Position numbers and translations under genes: made by a program. From the NCBI GenBank assembly GCA_002394165.1, contig DGTA01000139.1:1-26650 (forward strand): a stretch of DNA of 26,650 nucleotides, given 5' to 3'. The first letter of the stretch is position 1. Each line of letters opens with the position of its first letter. This document shows, in pieces, positions 15,767 to 23,557 of this stretch. The notes beneath the pieces are model-generated. The model made no database searches. It saw only the letters and a program-made list of their open reading frames with translations, and was not told where the DNA came from. The stretch comes from Lachnospiraceae bacterium UBA4348 (GTDB lineage Bacteria > Bacillota > Clostridia > Lachnospirales > Lachnospiraceae).

Positions 15767-17827
15767 ATGAAAGATAAAAAAGAAAATAAAGGTGATTTCA
15801 GGCCTGACAGCAATTTCCGGATCGGCTTTTTTGAGGAAAAGGACGGAAGCCTGTTGTACCGTTACGATGCGGAACGCCTCGAGATCTCGCCGTGGGGCGA
15901 AAACGCGCTGCGCGTGCAGTCATCAAAATCGGCTGTCCGGGACCCGGAAGACTGGGCCTTGAGTATCAGCCTCGCGTACCCGGAGGATGTCCGGATCGAG
16001 ATCGGGGAATACAGCGCGAGCATTTCGAACGGAAAACTGACGGCCGTTATCAACAACATAGGGAAGATCTCTTTTTTCAACCAGGATGGGAGACTGCTGC
16101 TGGAAGAATTCGTTCGCAACCGGGAGGACATGTTTGCCTCCACCACCAGCTCACTGCTCATAGAAGCCAGAGAATTCAAGCCGCTGATCGGCGGACAGTA
16201 TCATCTTACCATGCGGTTTGAATCAGACCCCTCGGAGAAGATCTACGGCATGGGACAGTACCAGCAGGACTTCCTGAATCTGAAGGGAGCAGATCTGGAG
16301 CTGGCTCACCGGAACTCTCAGGCCAGCGTCCCGTTCATGATCTCTTCTCTCGGATATGGATTTCTCTGGAACAATCCTGCCATCGGCAGGGTGAATTTCG
16401 CAAAGAACCTGACGACCTGGGAGGCCTGTTCGGCAAAAAAGCTGGATTACTGGATCTGTGCGGGGGACACGCCCGCCATGATCGAGGAGGCCTATGCGAA
16501 GGTAACGGGGACGGTCCCGATGATGCCCGAGTACGGATTGGGCTTCTGGCAGTGCAAGCTGCGTTACCAGACGCAGGAGGAACTTCTGGAAGTGGCCAGG
16601 GAATATAAAAGAAGAAATATTCCCATCGATGTCATTGTGGCGGACTTTTTCCACTGGCCGAAACAGGGAGACTGGCGGTTTGATCCGACCTACTGGCCGG
16701 ATCCTGACAGTATGATCCGGGAACTGAATAAGATGGGGATCAACCTGATGGTCTCCGTATGGCCGATGGTGGATTTCCTGAGCGAGAACTACGAGGAGAT
16801 GAAAGCAAAAGGCCTGCTGACAAGAGTCGAGAAGGGGGTCCGGATCGACAGCCTGTATATGGGCAATACGGTTCATTTTGACGCTACCAACCCGGAGGCA
16901 AGGGCTTTTGTCTGGGAGAAGATCCGGAAAAACTATTTTGACAAAGGAGTCAGGATCTTCTGGCTGGACGAGGCGGAACCGGAGTATACGGTCTATGATT
17001 TTGAGAATTACCGCTATTTCATGGGGACGAACCTTGAGATCGGAAATATCTATCCGGTCATGTACGCAAAGGGCTTTTTCGAGGGAATGAAAAAGGAAGG
17101 AATGGAGAATATCGTCAACCTGCTTCGGTGCGCCTGGGCCGGGAGCCAGAAATACGGCGCCCTGGTGTGGTCCGGCGATATTCAGTCCAGTTTCCCGAGT
17201 ATGCGCCGCCAGATCAGGGCGGGCCTGAATATGGCCATCGCGGGGATCCCCTGGTGGACGACTGACATCGGCGGCTTTTTTGGAGGAGACAGCACCGATC
17301 CTGCATTCCATGAACTGCTGGTGAGGTGGTTTGAATACGGCACTTTCTGTCCGGTGATGCGTCTTCACGGATACAGGATGCCCTACCAGCCGCAGCAGGG
17401 AACCACAGGCGGGGCGGCGTGTGTGTCCGGTGCGCCGAATGAGATCTGGAGCTATGGGGAGGAAGTGGAGAAGATACTCGAAAAATATATCCGGATCCGG
17501 GAAAAGCTGCGTCCCTATATCCGCAGCCTGATGCGTCAGGCGCATGAGAAGGGGACTCCCGTCATGCGGCCGCTTTTCTATGATTTTCCTGAAGACTCAT
17601 CTTCGTGGGAGATCGAGGATGAATACATGTTCGGACCGGATATCCTTGTGACGCCGGTGACCGAGGCCGGCCAGAGGGAGAGAGAAGTTTACCTTCCGAA
17701 AGGAAGGACATGGACCAATGTCTGGACTGGAGAGAGGGTCACGGGAGGTGCCTTAATAAGGGTGTCCGCCCCGCTGGATCAGATCCCTCTGTTTACAGAC
17801 AGCAGGTTTGAAATCCGTTTACAGTGA
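15767..17827 (+). CDS. GH31 alpha-glycosidase, probably alpha-xylosidase, cytoplasmic
   Basis: A 686-residue family 31 retaining glycosidase with no signal peptide. An N-terminal beta-sandwich (about 1-210, with YGMGQYQQDFLNLKG) is followed by the (beta/alpha)8 barrel. The nucleophile is Asp401 in FWLDEAEPEY and the likely acid/base is Asp471 in VWSGDIQSSF. PWWTTDIGGFFGG, RWFEYGTFCPVMRLHG and a C-terminal beta domain with DILVTPVTEAG complete the fold. The WLDEAEPE form of the nucleophile motif occurs in alpha-xylosidase-like members, so xyloside cleavage is favoured over alpha-glucosidase, but specificity within GH31 is hard to read. ATG 15767 is used because GGAG lies 11 bases upstream; GTG 15755 overlaps that site. 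It works with GH127 on imported oligosaccharides. Confidence 0.9.
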   Translation: MKDKKENKGDFRPDSNFRIGFFEEKDGSLLYRYDAERLEISPWGENALRVQSSKSAVRDPEDWALSISLAYPEDVRIEIGEYSASISNGKLTAVINNIGKISFFNQDGRLLLEEFVRNREDMFASTTSSLLIEAREFKPLIGGQYHLTMRFESDPSEKIYGMGQYQQDFLNLKGADLELAHRNSQASVPFMISSLGYGFLWNNPAIGRVNFAKNLTTWEACSAKKLDYWICAGDTPAMIEEAYAKVTGTVPMMPEYGLGFWQCKLRYQTQEELLEVAREYKRRNIPIDVIVADFFHWPKQGDWRFDPTYWPDPDSMIRELNKMGINLMVSVWPMVDFLSENYEEMKAKGLLTRVEKGVRIDSLYMGNTVHFDATNPEARAFVWEKIRKNYFDKGVRIFWLDEAEPEYTVYDFENYRYFMGTNLEIGNIYPVMYAKGFFEGMKKEGMENIVNLLRCAWAGSQKYGALVWSGDIQSSFPSMRRQIRAGLNMAIAGIPWWTTDIGGFFGGDSTDPAFHELLVRWFEYGTFCPVMRLHGYRMPYQPQQGTTGGAACVSGAPNEIWSYGEEVEKILEKYIRIREKLRPYIRSLMRQAHEKGTPVMRPLFYDFPEDSSSWEIEDEYMFGPDILVTPVTEAGQREREVYLPKGRTWTNVWTGERVTGGALIRVSAPLDQIPLFTDSRFEIRLQ

Positions 17828-17830
17828 ACA

Positions 17831-17866
17831 AATGAGTCAGGGAGAAGCACCCTGACTCATTGCTTT
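17831..17866 (+). terminator. Bidirectional terminator between GH31 and the minus-strand dehydrogenase gene
   Basis: AATGAGTCAGGG (17831-17842) pairs perfectly with CCCTGACTCATT (17850-17861) over a 7-base loop, followed on the + strand by GCTTTTCC. It sits between two converging genes (stops at 17827 and 17870), so one hairpin can end both transcripts. The minus-strand tail is a poorer U tract. Confidence 0.82.
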
Positions 17867-17869
17867 TCC

Positions 17870-19375
17870 TTATTTATTGCGGGTTATCCTCCGCCCGGAT
17901 GAGGTGATCGCCTTCTGCGGACAGACGAGGACGCACAGATGGCAGCCGACGCATTTTTTAGCGTCCAGTATCGGTTTCCGGTTTTCGTTTAACCGGATGG
18001 CCTGGTGGCCGCCGTCGCTGCAGGAGATCTGGCACCGTCCGCAGCCGATGCATTTTTCGCGGCTGAACTTCGGGAAGATCACCGAGTCGCGTTCCAGGGT
18101 ATGGGTGTCGGCGTGGAGGGAGGACAGGCCAAGGCCGATCACGTCCCTGACGTTGGCAAAATCCTTCTCGGTCAGGTACAGGTTCAGGCCGGCTTTGAGG
18201 TCATCGATGATCCGGTAGCCATACTGCATCACGGCAGTCGTCACCTGAATGGATCCGGCGCCCAGCATGAGAAATTCAAGGGCGTCCATCCAGGTCTCCA
18301 CACCGCCCATGGCGGACAGGTGCATTCCCTTAAGGGCCGGGTTCTGTGCGAGCTCTGCAATGAAACGCAGGGCGATCGGCTTTACGGCGTTGCCGCTGTA
18401 GCCGCCGATGGCACTGTGTCCGTGAACCGCGGGAGAGGAGATGTAGGTATGCGGGTTTACGCCGACGATGGACCGGATGGTGTTGATCGCGGCCAGGCCG
18501 TCCGCGCCGCCGCGCAGGGCCGCCTCCCCCGCAGGACTCATCTCAGCCACATTGGGGGTGAGCTTGACCAGCACCGGTATGGAACAGGCACTTTTGGCGG
18601 ATGCGGTGAAGCATTCCACCAGTTCCGGCACCTGCCCGATGTCGGAACCGAGTCCGCCCTCCGCCATGTTGGGGCAGGAGAAATTAAGCTCGACCGCATC
18701 GGCTCCGTTCTCCTGGCACATGGCGGCCAGTTCGCCCCACTCCTGCTCATTCTGTCCCATGATGGAGGCCAGGATGAATTTCGACGGATAATTGGCCTTC
18801 AGCCTGCGGAAGATCTCCATGTTCTCCGCCAGGCTGTGGTCAGAAAGCTGCTCGATGTTCTTAAAGCCGATGATGCTTCCGTCGCTACCGGAGATGGCGG
18901 AGAAACGGGGGGATGCTTCATGGATATCCATGGAGTTGATGGTCTTGAAGCAGGCACCGGCCCAGCCGGCCTCAAAAGCCCGGGCACACATATCATAGGT
19001 GCTGGCGATGACGGATGAGGAGAGCAGGAACGGGTTTTCCAGAGGAATGCCGCACAGATCGCATCCGAGCCGGTCTTCCCCCTGTGGAAGCTTTGTTTCG
19101 CATTCCGGGATCACTTCATCATACAGGCGGCTGATCAGCTCCGCGACAGGCACCTGTCCGCTCCGTACACAGGCGCGTTCACAGGCGCGGTCACAGCCAG
19201 GACACGGGTTTTCGGGCGGCAGCCTGAGCGCGGCCGTCTGCTCATCACTGAACCAGATGCTTCTGAGGGCCCCGGCCGGATCAAGCTTAGCGCATGCCGC
19301 GCTGCAGGGAGCATCGGCGCACAGGGCACAGTGGATCATATCAGAACGGCTGATTTTGGAAATAATACTGATCAT
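17870..19375 (-). CDS. Dihydropyrimidine/dihydroorotate dehydrogenase-like flavoprotein with Fe-S domains at both ends (PreA-like)
   Basis: A 501-residue iron-sulfur flavoprotein. Residues 16-69 hold eight cysteines as CX2CX4CX3C and CX2CX3CX3C, resembling the N-terminal Fe-S domain of PreT and of mammalian dihydropyrimidine dehydrogenase. The centre is an FMN-binding TIM barrel of the dihydroorotate dehydrogenase class, with NFSCPNMAEGG holding the expected active-site cysteine and VKLTPNV. The C-terminus carries two ferredoxin motifs, CIGCGRCQISC and CVGCHLCVLVCP. E. coli PreA has 411 residues and lacks the N-terminal Cys domain. An NADH-oxidising PreT partner is not seen nearby. The start at 19375 is preferred over 19438 because AGGAGG precedes it on this strand. 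Pyrimidine reduction is the family role; the true substrate is unknown. Confidence 0.85.
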   Translation of the reverse strand: MISIISKISRSDMIHCALCADAPCSAACAKLDPAGALRSIWFSDEQTAALRLPPENPCPGCDRACERACVRSGQVPVAELISRLYDEVIPECETKLPQGEDRLGCDLCGIPLENPFLLSSSVIASTYDMCARAFEAGWAGACFKTINSMDIHEASPRFSAISGSDGSIIGFKNIEQLSDHSLAENMEIFRRLKANYPSKFILASIMGQNEQEWGELAAMCQENGADAVELNFSCPNMAEGGLGSDIGQVPELVECFTASAKSACSIPVLVKLTPNVAEMSPAGEAALRGGADGLAAINTIRSIVGVNPHTYISSPAVHGHSAIGGYSGNAVKPIALRFIAELAQNPALKGMHLSAMGGVETWMDALEFLMLGAGSIQVTTAVMQYGYRIIDDLKAGLNLYLTEKDFANVRDVIGLGLSSLHADTHTLERDSVIFPKFSREKCIGCGRCQISCSDGGHQAIRLNENRKPILDAKKCVGCHLCVLVCPQKAITSSGRRITRNK

Positions 19376-19492
19376 AGGCTGTCCTGCCTCCTTTCTTTCT
19401 TCTGGCTTTATATTCACACATTTCTGACTTTTTGGCAACTATTCGGACAATAATATATCAAAAGGAAAGTGGAGTCCTTTCCCCGTCATGCG

Positions 19493-19498
19493 TATAAT
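19493..19498 (+). promoter_or_regulatory. Candidate -10 box for the carboxylesterase gene
   Basis: A perfect TATAAT stands 20 bases before the chosen ATG at 19518, with no convincing -35 at the usual distance. A transcript starting near 19505 would begin just ahead of the GGGAGG ribosome site and would exclude the in-frame ATG at 19488. Confidence 0.45.
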
Positions 19499-19517
19499 TA
19501 AAAAGACGGGAGGAATT

Positions 19518-21311
19518 ATGAAAAGAAAAATTATTACCGGCATTGTGTTATGGGTCCTTTTAAATGTGCTTCTTGCTGGCGTCTACAGTATCGTAGTTAT
19601 TAACAGGAACAAGAGAACGATGAAAGAAAGTAAAAAAAGGATGACCAGTCTTTACGGCATCAACCGCCGGATCACGGGCGGCACCTATGATCAAGAGCTG
19701 GCTGTCCGCTGCCGCAACGGCATTTTCGTGGGAAGAGAGGAGAACGATGTCCGCTCATACAAAGGGGTGCCGTTCGCCGAGCCGCCCACGGGGGACCTTA
19801 GGTGGAAGCGGCCGGTGAAGGCGGACGAATCGGACAATGTCTATGAAGCGTTCTATTACGGAAAGTCGTGCATCCAGACCGAGGCGGAAACGGAGAGAGC
19901 CTCCTTCTACCCTCAGGGAGAGGACTGCCTGACTCTCAACGTCTGGACAAACAGCCGGGGGCCCGAAGAAGGAAAGCCGGTCATGGTGTTTTTCCACGGC
20001 GGCGCCTACGGCTGGGGAGGAACCTCCGATCCGATCTATGACGGGCAGAATTTTGCCGAGGCTCATCCGGACGTGGTGCTGGTGACGGCCAATTACAGGA
20101 TCGGGCTGATGGGCTTTCTTGATCTTTCCTTTGTAGAAGGCGGAGAAGCTTACAGGGAGAGCGGGAACCTGGGACTGCTGGACCAGATCTGTGCCCTGGA
20201 GTGGGTACAGGATAACATCCGGCTCTTTGGCGGGGATCCGGACAACGTCACGATCTTCGGCGAATCGGCCGGGGGCAGCAGCGTTTCCCTGCTTCCGCTG
20301 ATCGACGGGTCAAAAGGACTGTTCAGGAGGGTGATCGCCCAGAGCGGATCTCCGGCTTTCACATTCAGCAAAGAGGAATGCCGGGATTTTACAGAGCAGC
20401 TGATGAAGGAGGCAAAAGCTTCCGACATGGATGACCTGCTCGCTCTCAGTGAAAAGGATCTGAAGAGGATCAACCGGAGACTCAATGACTATAATAATTT
20501 CCCCGAAAGAGACGGCGTCATTCTGCCGGAGGATGTCTTTGTCCCCTATGAGCGGGGGGAAACGGCGGACATCGACATGATGATCGGGACGAACGCCGAT
20601 GAGGCACGTTACTGGATCGGGGAGGTCGGAGGCTACCGCATCTATCGTGTTGCGGGTGAGCTGATGTACAAGAGCATCGTCTCAAAGCTTTCGGAGGAAG
20701 ACCAAAACCGGGTGGATGAATTCATGAGCCTCCAGAACGACAAAAGGATCTGGAACCGGACCGAGTTCGTCAACGAGCTGGTCTTCCGCATCCCGGCCAT
20801 TGTCCAGGCACAGGCACATGCGAGAAACGGCGGACGGACCTATATGTATTACTGGACGAAAAAATCCGCCATTCCTCACTACGGGGCCTGCCACGCGGTC
20901 GAACTGGCCTATGTGTTCGGAAATCTGGACGATACGATCTACACGGGAAAAAAGGCAGACGCAGAGCTGGCCGCGACAGTCCAGGAGATGTGGGTCAATT
21001 TCGCTAAGACCGGAGACCCGGGAACGGCCAGGCATCCCTGGGCGCCGTATGACGAGAGCCGGCGCGAAACGATGTTCATCGGCGATGAGACCGGCCCGGT
21101 CCCGGACCCGATGAAGGAGCAGCGGGAGCTTGTCGAGCCGCTGCTGGCTTACCGATATAACGGATACTATAATGTGGCGGAGGACGCGGTAAACGTGCTG
21201 CTCCGTGACGCGGCAATATTCATGATCATCGCCGGGGCTGTGCAGGGAATCCTTTTCCTGCTCTGGAAGCTTCGGAAAAGGATCTGTACGCCGGACCGAG
21301 GCAGGAAATGA
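19518..21311 (+). CDS. Membrane-anchored type-B carboxylesterase
   Basis: A 597-residue alpha/beta-hydrolase of the carboxylesterase type-B (COesterase) family. The oxyanion segment is FFHGGAYGWGG. The catalytic triad appears as Ser250 in FGESAGG, Glu362 in TNADEARYW and His459 in GACHAVELAYVFGN. A hydrophobic segment at residues 7-27 and a second at about 565-583 flank the enzyme, with basic KLRKR after the second. The active domain is therefore probably outside and tethered at both ends, but residues after the first segment are also basic, so topology is not certain. GGGAGG at 19508-19513 fixes ATG 19518. The substrate is unknown; acetyl or feruloyl groups on plant glycans would suit the neighbourhood, but this is inference. 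Confidence 0.9.
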   Translation: MKRKIITGIVLWVLLNVLLAGVYSIVVINRNKRTMKESKKRMTSLYGINRRITGGTYDQELAVRCRNGIFVGREENDVRSYKGVPFAEPPTGDLRWKRPVKADESDNVYEAFYYGKSCIQTEAETERASFYPQGEDCLTLNVWTNSRGPEEGKPVMVFFHGGAYGWGGTSDPIYDGQNFAEAHPDVVLVTANYRIGLMGFLDLSFVEGGEAYRESGNLGLLDQICALEWVQDNIRLFGGDPDNVTIFGESAGGSSVSLLPLIDGSKGLFRRVIAQSGSPAFTFSKEECRDFTEQLMKEAKASDMDDLLALSEKDLKRINRRLNDYNNFPERDGVILPEDVFVPYERGETADIDMMIGTNADEARYWIGEVGGYRIYRVAGELMYKSIVSKLSEEDQNRVDEFMSLQNDKRIWNRTEFVNELVFRIPAIVQAQAHARNGGRTYMYYWTKKSAIPHYGACHAVELAYVFGNLDDTIYTGKKADAELAATVQEMWVNFAKTGDPGTARHPWAPYDESRRETMFIGDETGPVPDPMKEQRELVEPLLAYRYNGYYNVAEDAVNVLLRDAAIFMIIAGAVQGILFLLWKLRKRICTPDRGRK

Positions 21312-21320
21312 GGCTGATTA

Positions 21321-21349
21321 TTGCGCTCTCCAGGCGTATCGAATATAAT
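21321..21349 (+). promoter_or_regulatory. Candidate sigma-A promoter for the Cys/His-repeat protein gene
   Basis: TTGCGC (21321-21326) and TATAAT (21344-21349) are 17 bases apart, and lie 70 bases before the ATG at 21419. A small inverted repeat TTCAC/GTGAA (21361-21374) falls near the expected transcript start and could be an operator or leader hairpin. Confidence 0.6.
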
Positions 21350-21418
21350 AATAACAAAGGTTCACGCAGGTGAATTCTGATCATTCCGGCACTGGCCGGA
21401 CAGGAGGGAGGAAACGTT

Positions 21419-23479
21419 ATGAAAAAGAGATTACTGTCATTTTTGATGGCAGTCATGTTTGTTTTTGCACTGCATTCGGCCGCATCTGCCGATCCGGAGA
21501 TCTTGTATGTGCAGGAGGACAACACGAGGGGATTTGAGGATACCGATACCAATTCCAGGGTCCTTAGGACCTTCAATGCGGCCGACAAGATCCTGGTGGA
21601 GACGAGGAGCGGAAATTATGTGGGCGTTCTGGTGGCTGACCCGGACGGAGAAGGCCAGACGATCGCCTGGATTCCGGCAAACCGCCTTGCAGAGACTATT
21701 CCGCAGTCCAGGTGCCCGCACGACTGGGGCGGCTGGAACGTGATCTCGGAACCCACATGTACGGAACCCGGATACTCCCAGAGATTCTGCAGCCTGTGCG
21801 GAATGATGGAGGAGAGCGAGACCCCGGCGCTCGGCCACAGCTGGGGTGAGTACAAGGTCGATACCCAGCCCACCTGTACATCGGAGGGGCTCCAGACCCA
21901 GACCTGTACCCGCTGCGGAGCCGTACAGGGTGTTGATATCCCCAGGATCGACCACAGCTTCGGAAACTGGACGGAAACCAGGAAAGCCACCTGCACGGCG
22001 GAGGGCGTGGAAACCAGAAAATGCTCAATGTGCGGACTGGAAGAGACGAGAGCGATCGCCATGATCCCGCATACCTACGGCCCGTGGAAGGAGACGAAGA
22101 AGGCCACCTGCACGGCAGAGGGCGAGGAGACCAGCACCTGCACCGTCTGCGGACACGAGGAAAAACGTGTCATCCAGATGCTGCCGCACACGTTCGATGA
22201 CTGGAAGGTCATCAAGGAAGCCACCTGCACGGAAACCGGTGAGCGTTCCCATATCTGCAAGGTCTGCAAGTTCGAAGAGAAAGAAACCATCGAGATGCTT
22301 CCTCATGAACTTGAGGAGAAGATCATTAAGGAGACGACCGATCATTCTGCCGGCGTGCGCTGCCAGATCTGCAAAAAGTGCGGATACAAGACAGATGAGG
22401 AAGAATTTGATCCCGAGGGGACGCTCCGCCGCGGCGATTCGGGCGAAGAAGTCCAGAAGATGCAGCAGCTGCTCGTAGACCAGGGCTTCCTGGGCGAGGG
22501 CGGCGCGGACGGAAAGTTCGGAAGCGGGACCGAGAACGCCCTGATGGAATTCCAGCTTTCCCAGCATCTGACGCCCGACGGAGTCGGCTGGCCGCAGACG
22601 ATCAAGCGGCTTAACCATGAATTCGGCCCCTGGACGGTCACAAAACAGATGACCAGGTCCGAGGCCGGTGAACGAACCCGGGTCTGCAAGGACTGCGGAT
22701 ATGAGCAGAAAGAGGCCATCGAGGCGGAGCCTTCCTATGTGCGCCGTGAGAGCGGGGATGATGTCACCGCCATGCAGAAGATGATCACGGCGGTCGGCTT
22801 CAATGCCGGAGAGCCCGACGGTGTTTTCGGCAGACTGCTTAATGAAGCATTCACAAACCTCGGAAAAGAAAAGAACTTTGAGTTTACGGAAGACAAGATC
22901 ACGGCCGCCAATGTCGATGCGCTCGTCAATGCCTGGATCGGATCTCTGGCACCGGAAAGCCTCAAGGGCGAGGGCCGCTTAAATGATCCGGTAAGCCTGG
23001 CGCTTACGGTCAGGGAAGTTTCCAGCCTTGAAGACACCTATACGGAGGACGGAAACGAGATCGTAACCTATCAGTGGACCCTCAAGAACCTGGGCAGCGC
23101 AGACTGCCATATCTACGGCCTTCTGCTGAACTGCGGGGAGAACCCTGATTTTGGGGAAGGCAATGTCGTGGTGACCGTCTGCGGACAGAAGCTTGAGGCC
23201 AAAGGCGCCAATACCGCAACCGGCACCTTCGTTGTTCCGGAGGGCGGATATCCTGCAGATGAGAAGCCGGAAACCGAAACTCCTGCAGAAGAGGAGACCG
23301 AAACTCTCGAGGAAGCCGGTACCGAAGCTCTTGCAGAGGCAGCGACCGAAACTCTCGCAGAAGCAGAGACGGAGACGAGCGCCGAACCGGTCCAGGCCGG
23401 TCCTCTGAACTTCTGTGCTGTCGTTGTCCAGGATGATGCGGACGCTGTCTGGAGCAGCAATGTGATCACACTCGATTGA
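21419..23479 (+). CDS. Secreted multi-domain protein: Cys/His repeats, two peptidoglycan-binding-like domains, split beta-sandwich
   Basis: A 686-residue exported protein I do not recognise as a named family. Residues 1-24 are a signal peptide ending ASA. Residues 25-95 look like an SH3-type module (VLVADPDGEGQTIAWIP). Six repeats of exactly 39 residues follow at 101-334. A peptidoglycan_binding_1-like domain at 335-399 (RRGDSGEEVQKMQQLLVDQG, DGKFGSGTENALMEFQ) precedes a seventh repeat at 400-438 and a second, more diverged such domain at about 439-506. A beta-sandwich runs from about 522 to 614, then an acidic ET/EA-rich stretch (615-657), then LNFCAVVVQDD as a likely final strand pair. No catalytic site is seen. 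A cell-wall-binding or metal-binding surface role is plausible. GGAGGGAGG precedes the ATG, and the DUF937 promoter overlaps its stop. Confidence 0.85.
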   Translation: MKKRLLSFLMAVMFVFALHSAASADPEILYVQEDNTRGFEDTDTNSRVLRTFNAADKILVETRSGNYVGVLVADPDGEGQTIAWIPANRLAETIPQSRCPHDWGGWNVISEPTCTEPGYSQRFCSLCGMMEESETPALGHSWGEYKVDTQPTCTSEGLQTQTCTRCGAVQGVDIPRIDHSFGNWTETRKATCTAEGVETRKCSMCGLEETRAIAMIPHTYGPWKETKKATCTAEGEETSTCTVCGHEEKRVIQMLPHTFDDWKVIKEATCTETGERSHICKVCKFEEKETIEMLPHELEEKIIKETTDHSAGVRCQICKKCGYKTDEEEFDPEGTLRRGDSGEEVQKMQQLLVDQGFLGEGGADGKFGSGTENALMEFQLSQHLTPDGVGWPQTIKRLNHEFGPWTVTKQMTRSEAGERTRVCKDCGYEQKEAIEAEPSYVRRESGDDVTAMQKMITAVGFNAGEPDGVFGRLLNEAFTNLGKEKNFEFTEDKITAANVDALVNAWIGSLAPESLKGEGRLNDPVSLALTVREVSSLEDTYTEDGNEIVTYQWTLKNLGSADCHIYGLLLNCGENPDFGEGNVVVTVCGQKLEAKGANTATGTFVVPEGGYPADEKPETETPAEEETETLEEAGTEALAEAATETLAEAETETSAEPVQAGPLNFCAVVVQDDADAVWSSNVITLD
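21719..22420 (+). repeat. Six tandem 39-residue (117-base) Cys/His repeats, with a seventh at 22616-22732
   Basis: Each unit begins with a histidine and follows the pattern H-x-(F/Y/W)-G-x-W ... ATCTAEG-x-ET-x2-CxxCG-x-EE. In the first five units H is at position 1, the first Cys at 14 and the CxxC pair at 24 and 27, a plausible three-Cys/one-His zinc ribbon. Unit 6 and the distant unit 7 keep the length and the CxxC-type pair but lack Cys14. The equal length with diverged sequence indicates old duplication and selection on the fold. Confidence 0.9.
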
Positions 23480-23504
23480 CGATAAAAGCGGGAAAGATTA
23501 TAAT
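23476..23504 (+). promoter_or_regulatory. Near-consensus sigma-A promoter for the DUF937 gene
   Basis: TTGACG (23476-23481) and TATAAT (23499-23504) are separated by exactly 17 bases, an 11/12 consensus match. The -35 overlaps the TGA stop of the upstream gene. It should give strong, largely unregulated transcription of the gene at 23558. Confidence 0.85.
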
Positions 23505-23557
23505 ATTTGCGTAGGTTTGGACCGAAAAACTATTTCTGAAGAAAAGGAGAATAGAAA

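Noticed and set aside
13727..17545. Long minus-strand open frames (422 and 440 codons) opposite GH127 and GH31
   Set aside because: Both lie antisense to enzymes with intact catalytic residues, and show no family motif or suitable ribosome site.
18005..19018. A 337-codon + strand open frame across the dehydrogenase gene
   Set aside because: It is antisense to a protein with four clear Fe-S motifs and an FMN barrel; its own translation is Gly/His/Asp-rich with no domain.
21719..22732. Possible CRISPR-like or DNA-level repeat array
   Set aside because: The 117-base units are diverged at the DNA level, contiguous and in frame; the conservation is in the protein (His and Cys positions), with no constant repeats or spacers.
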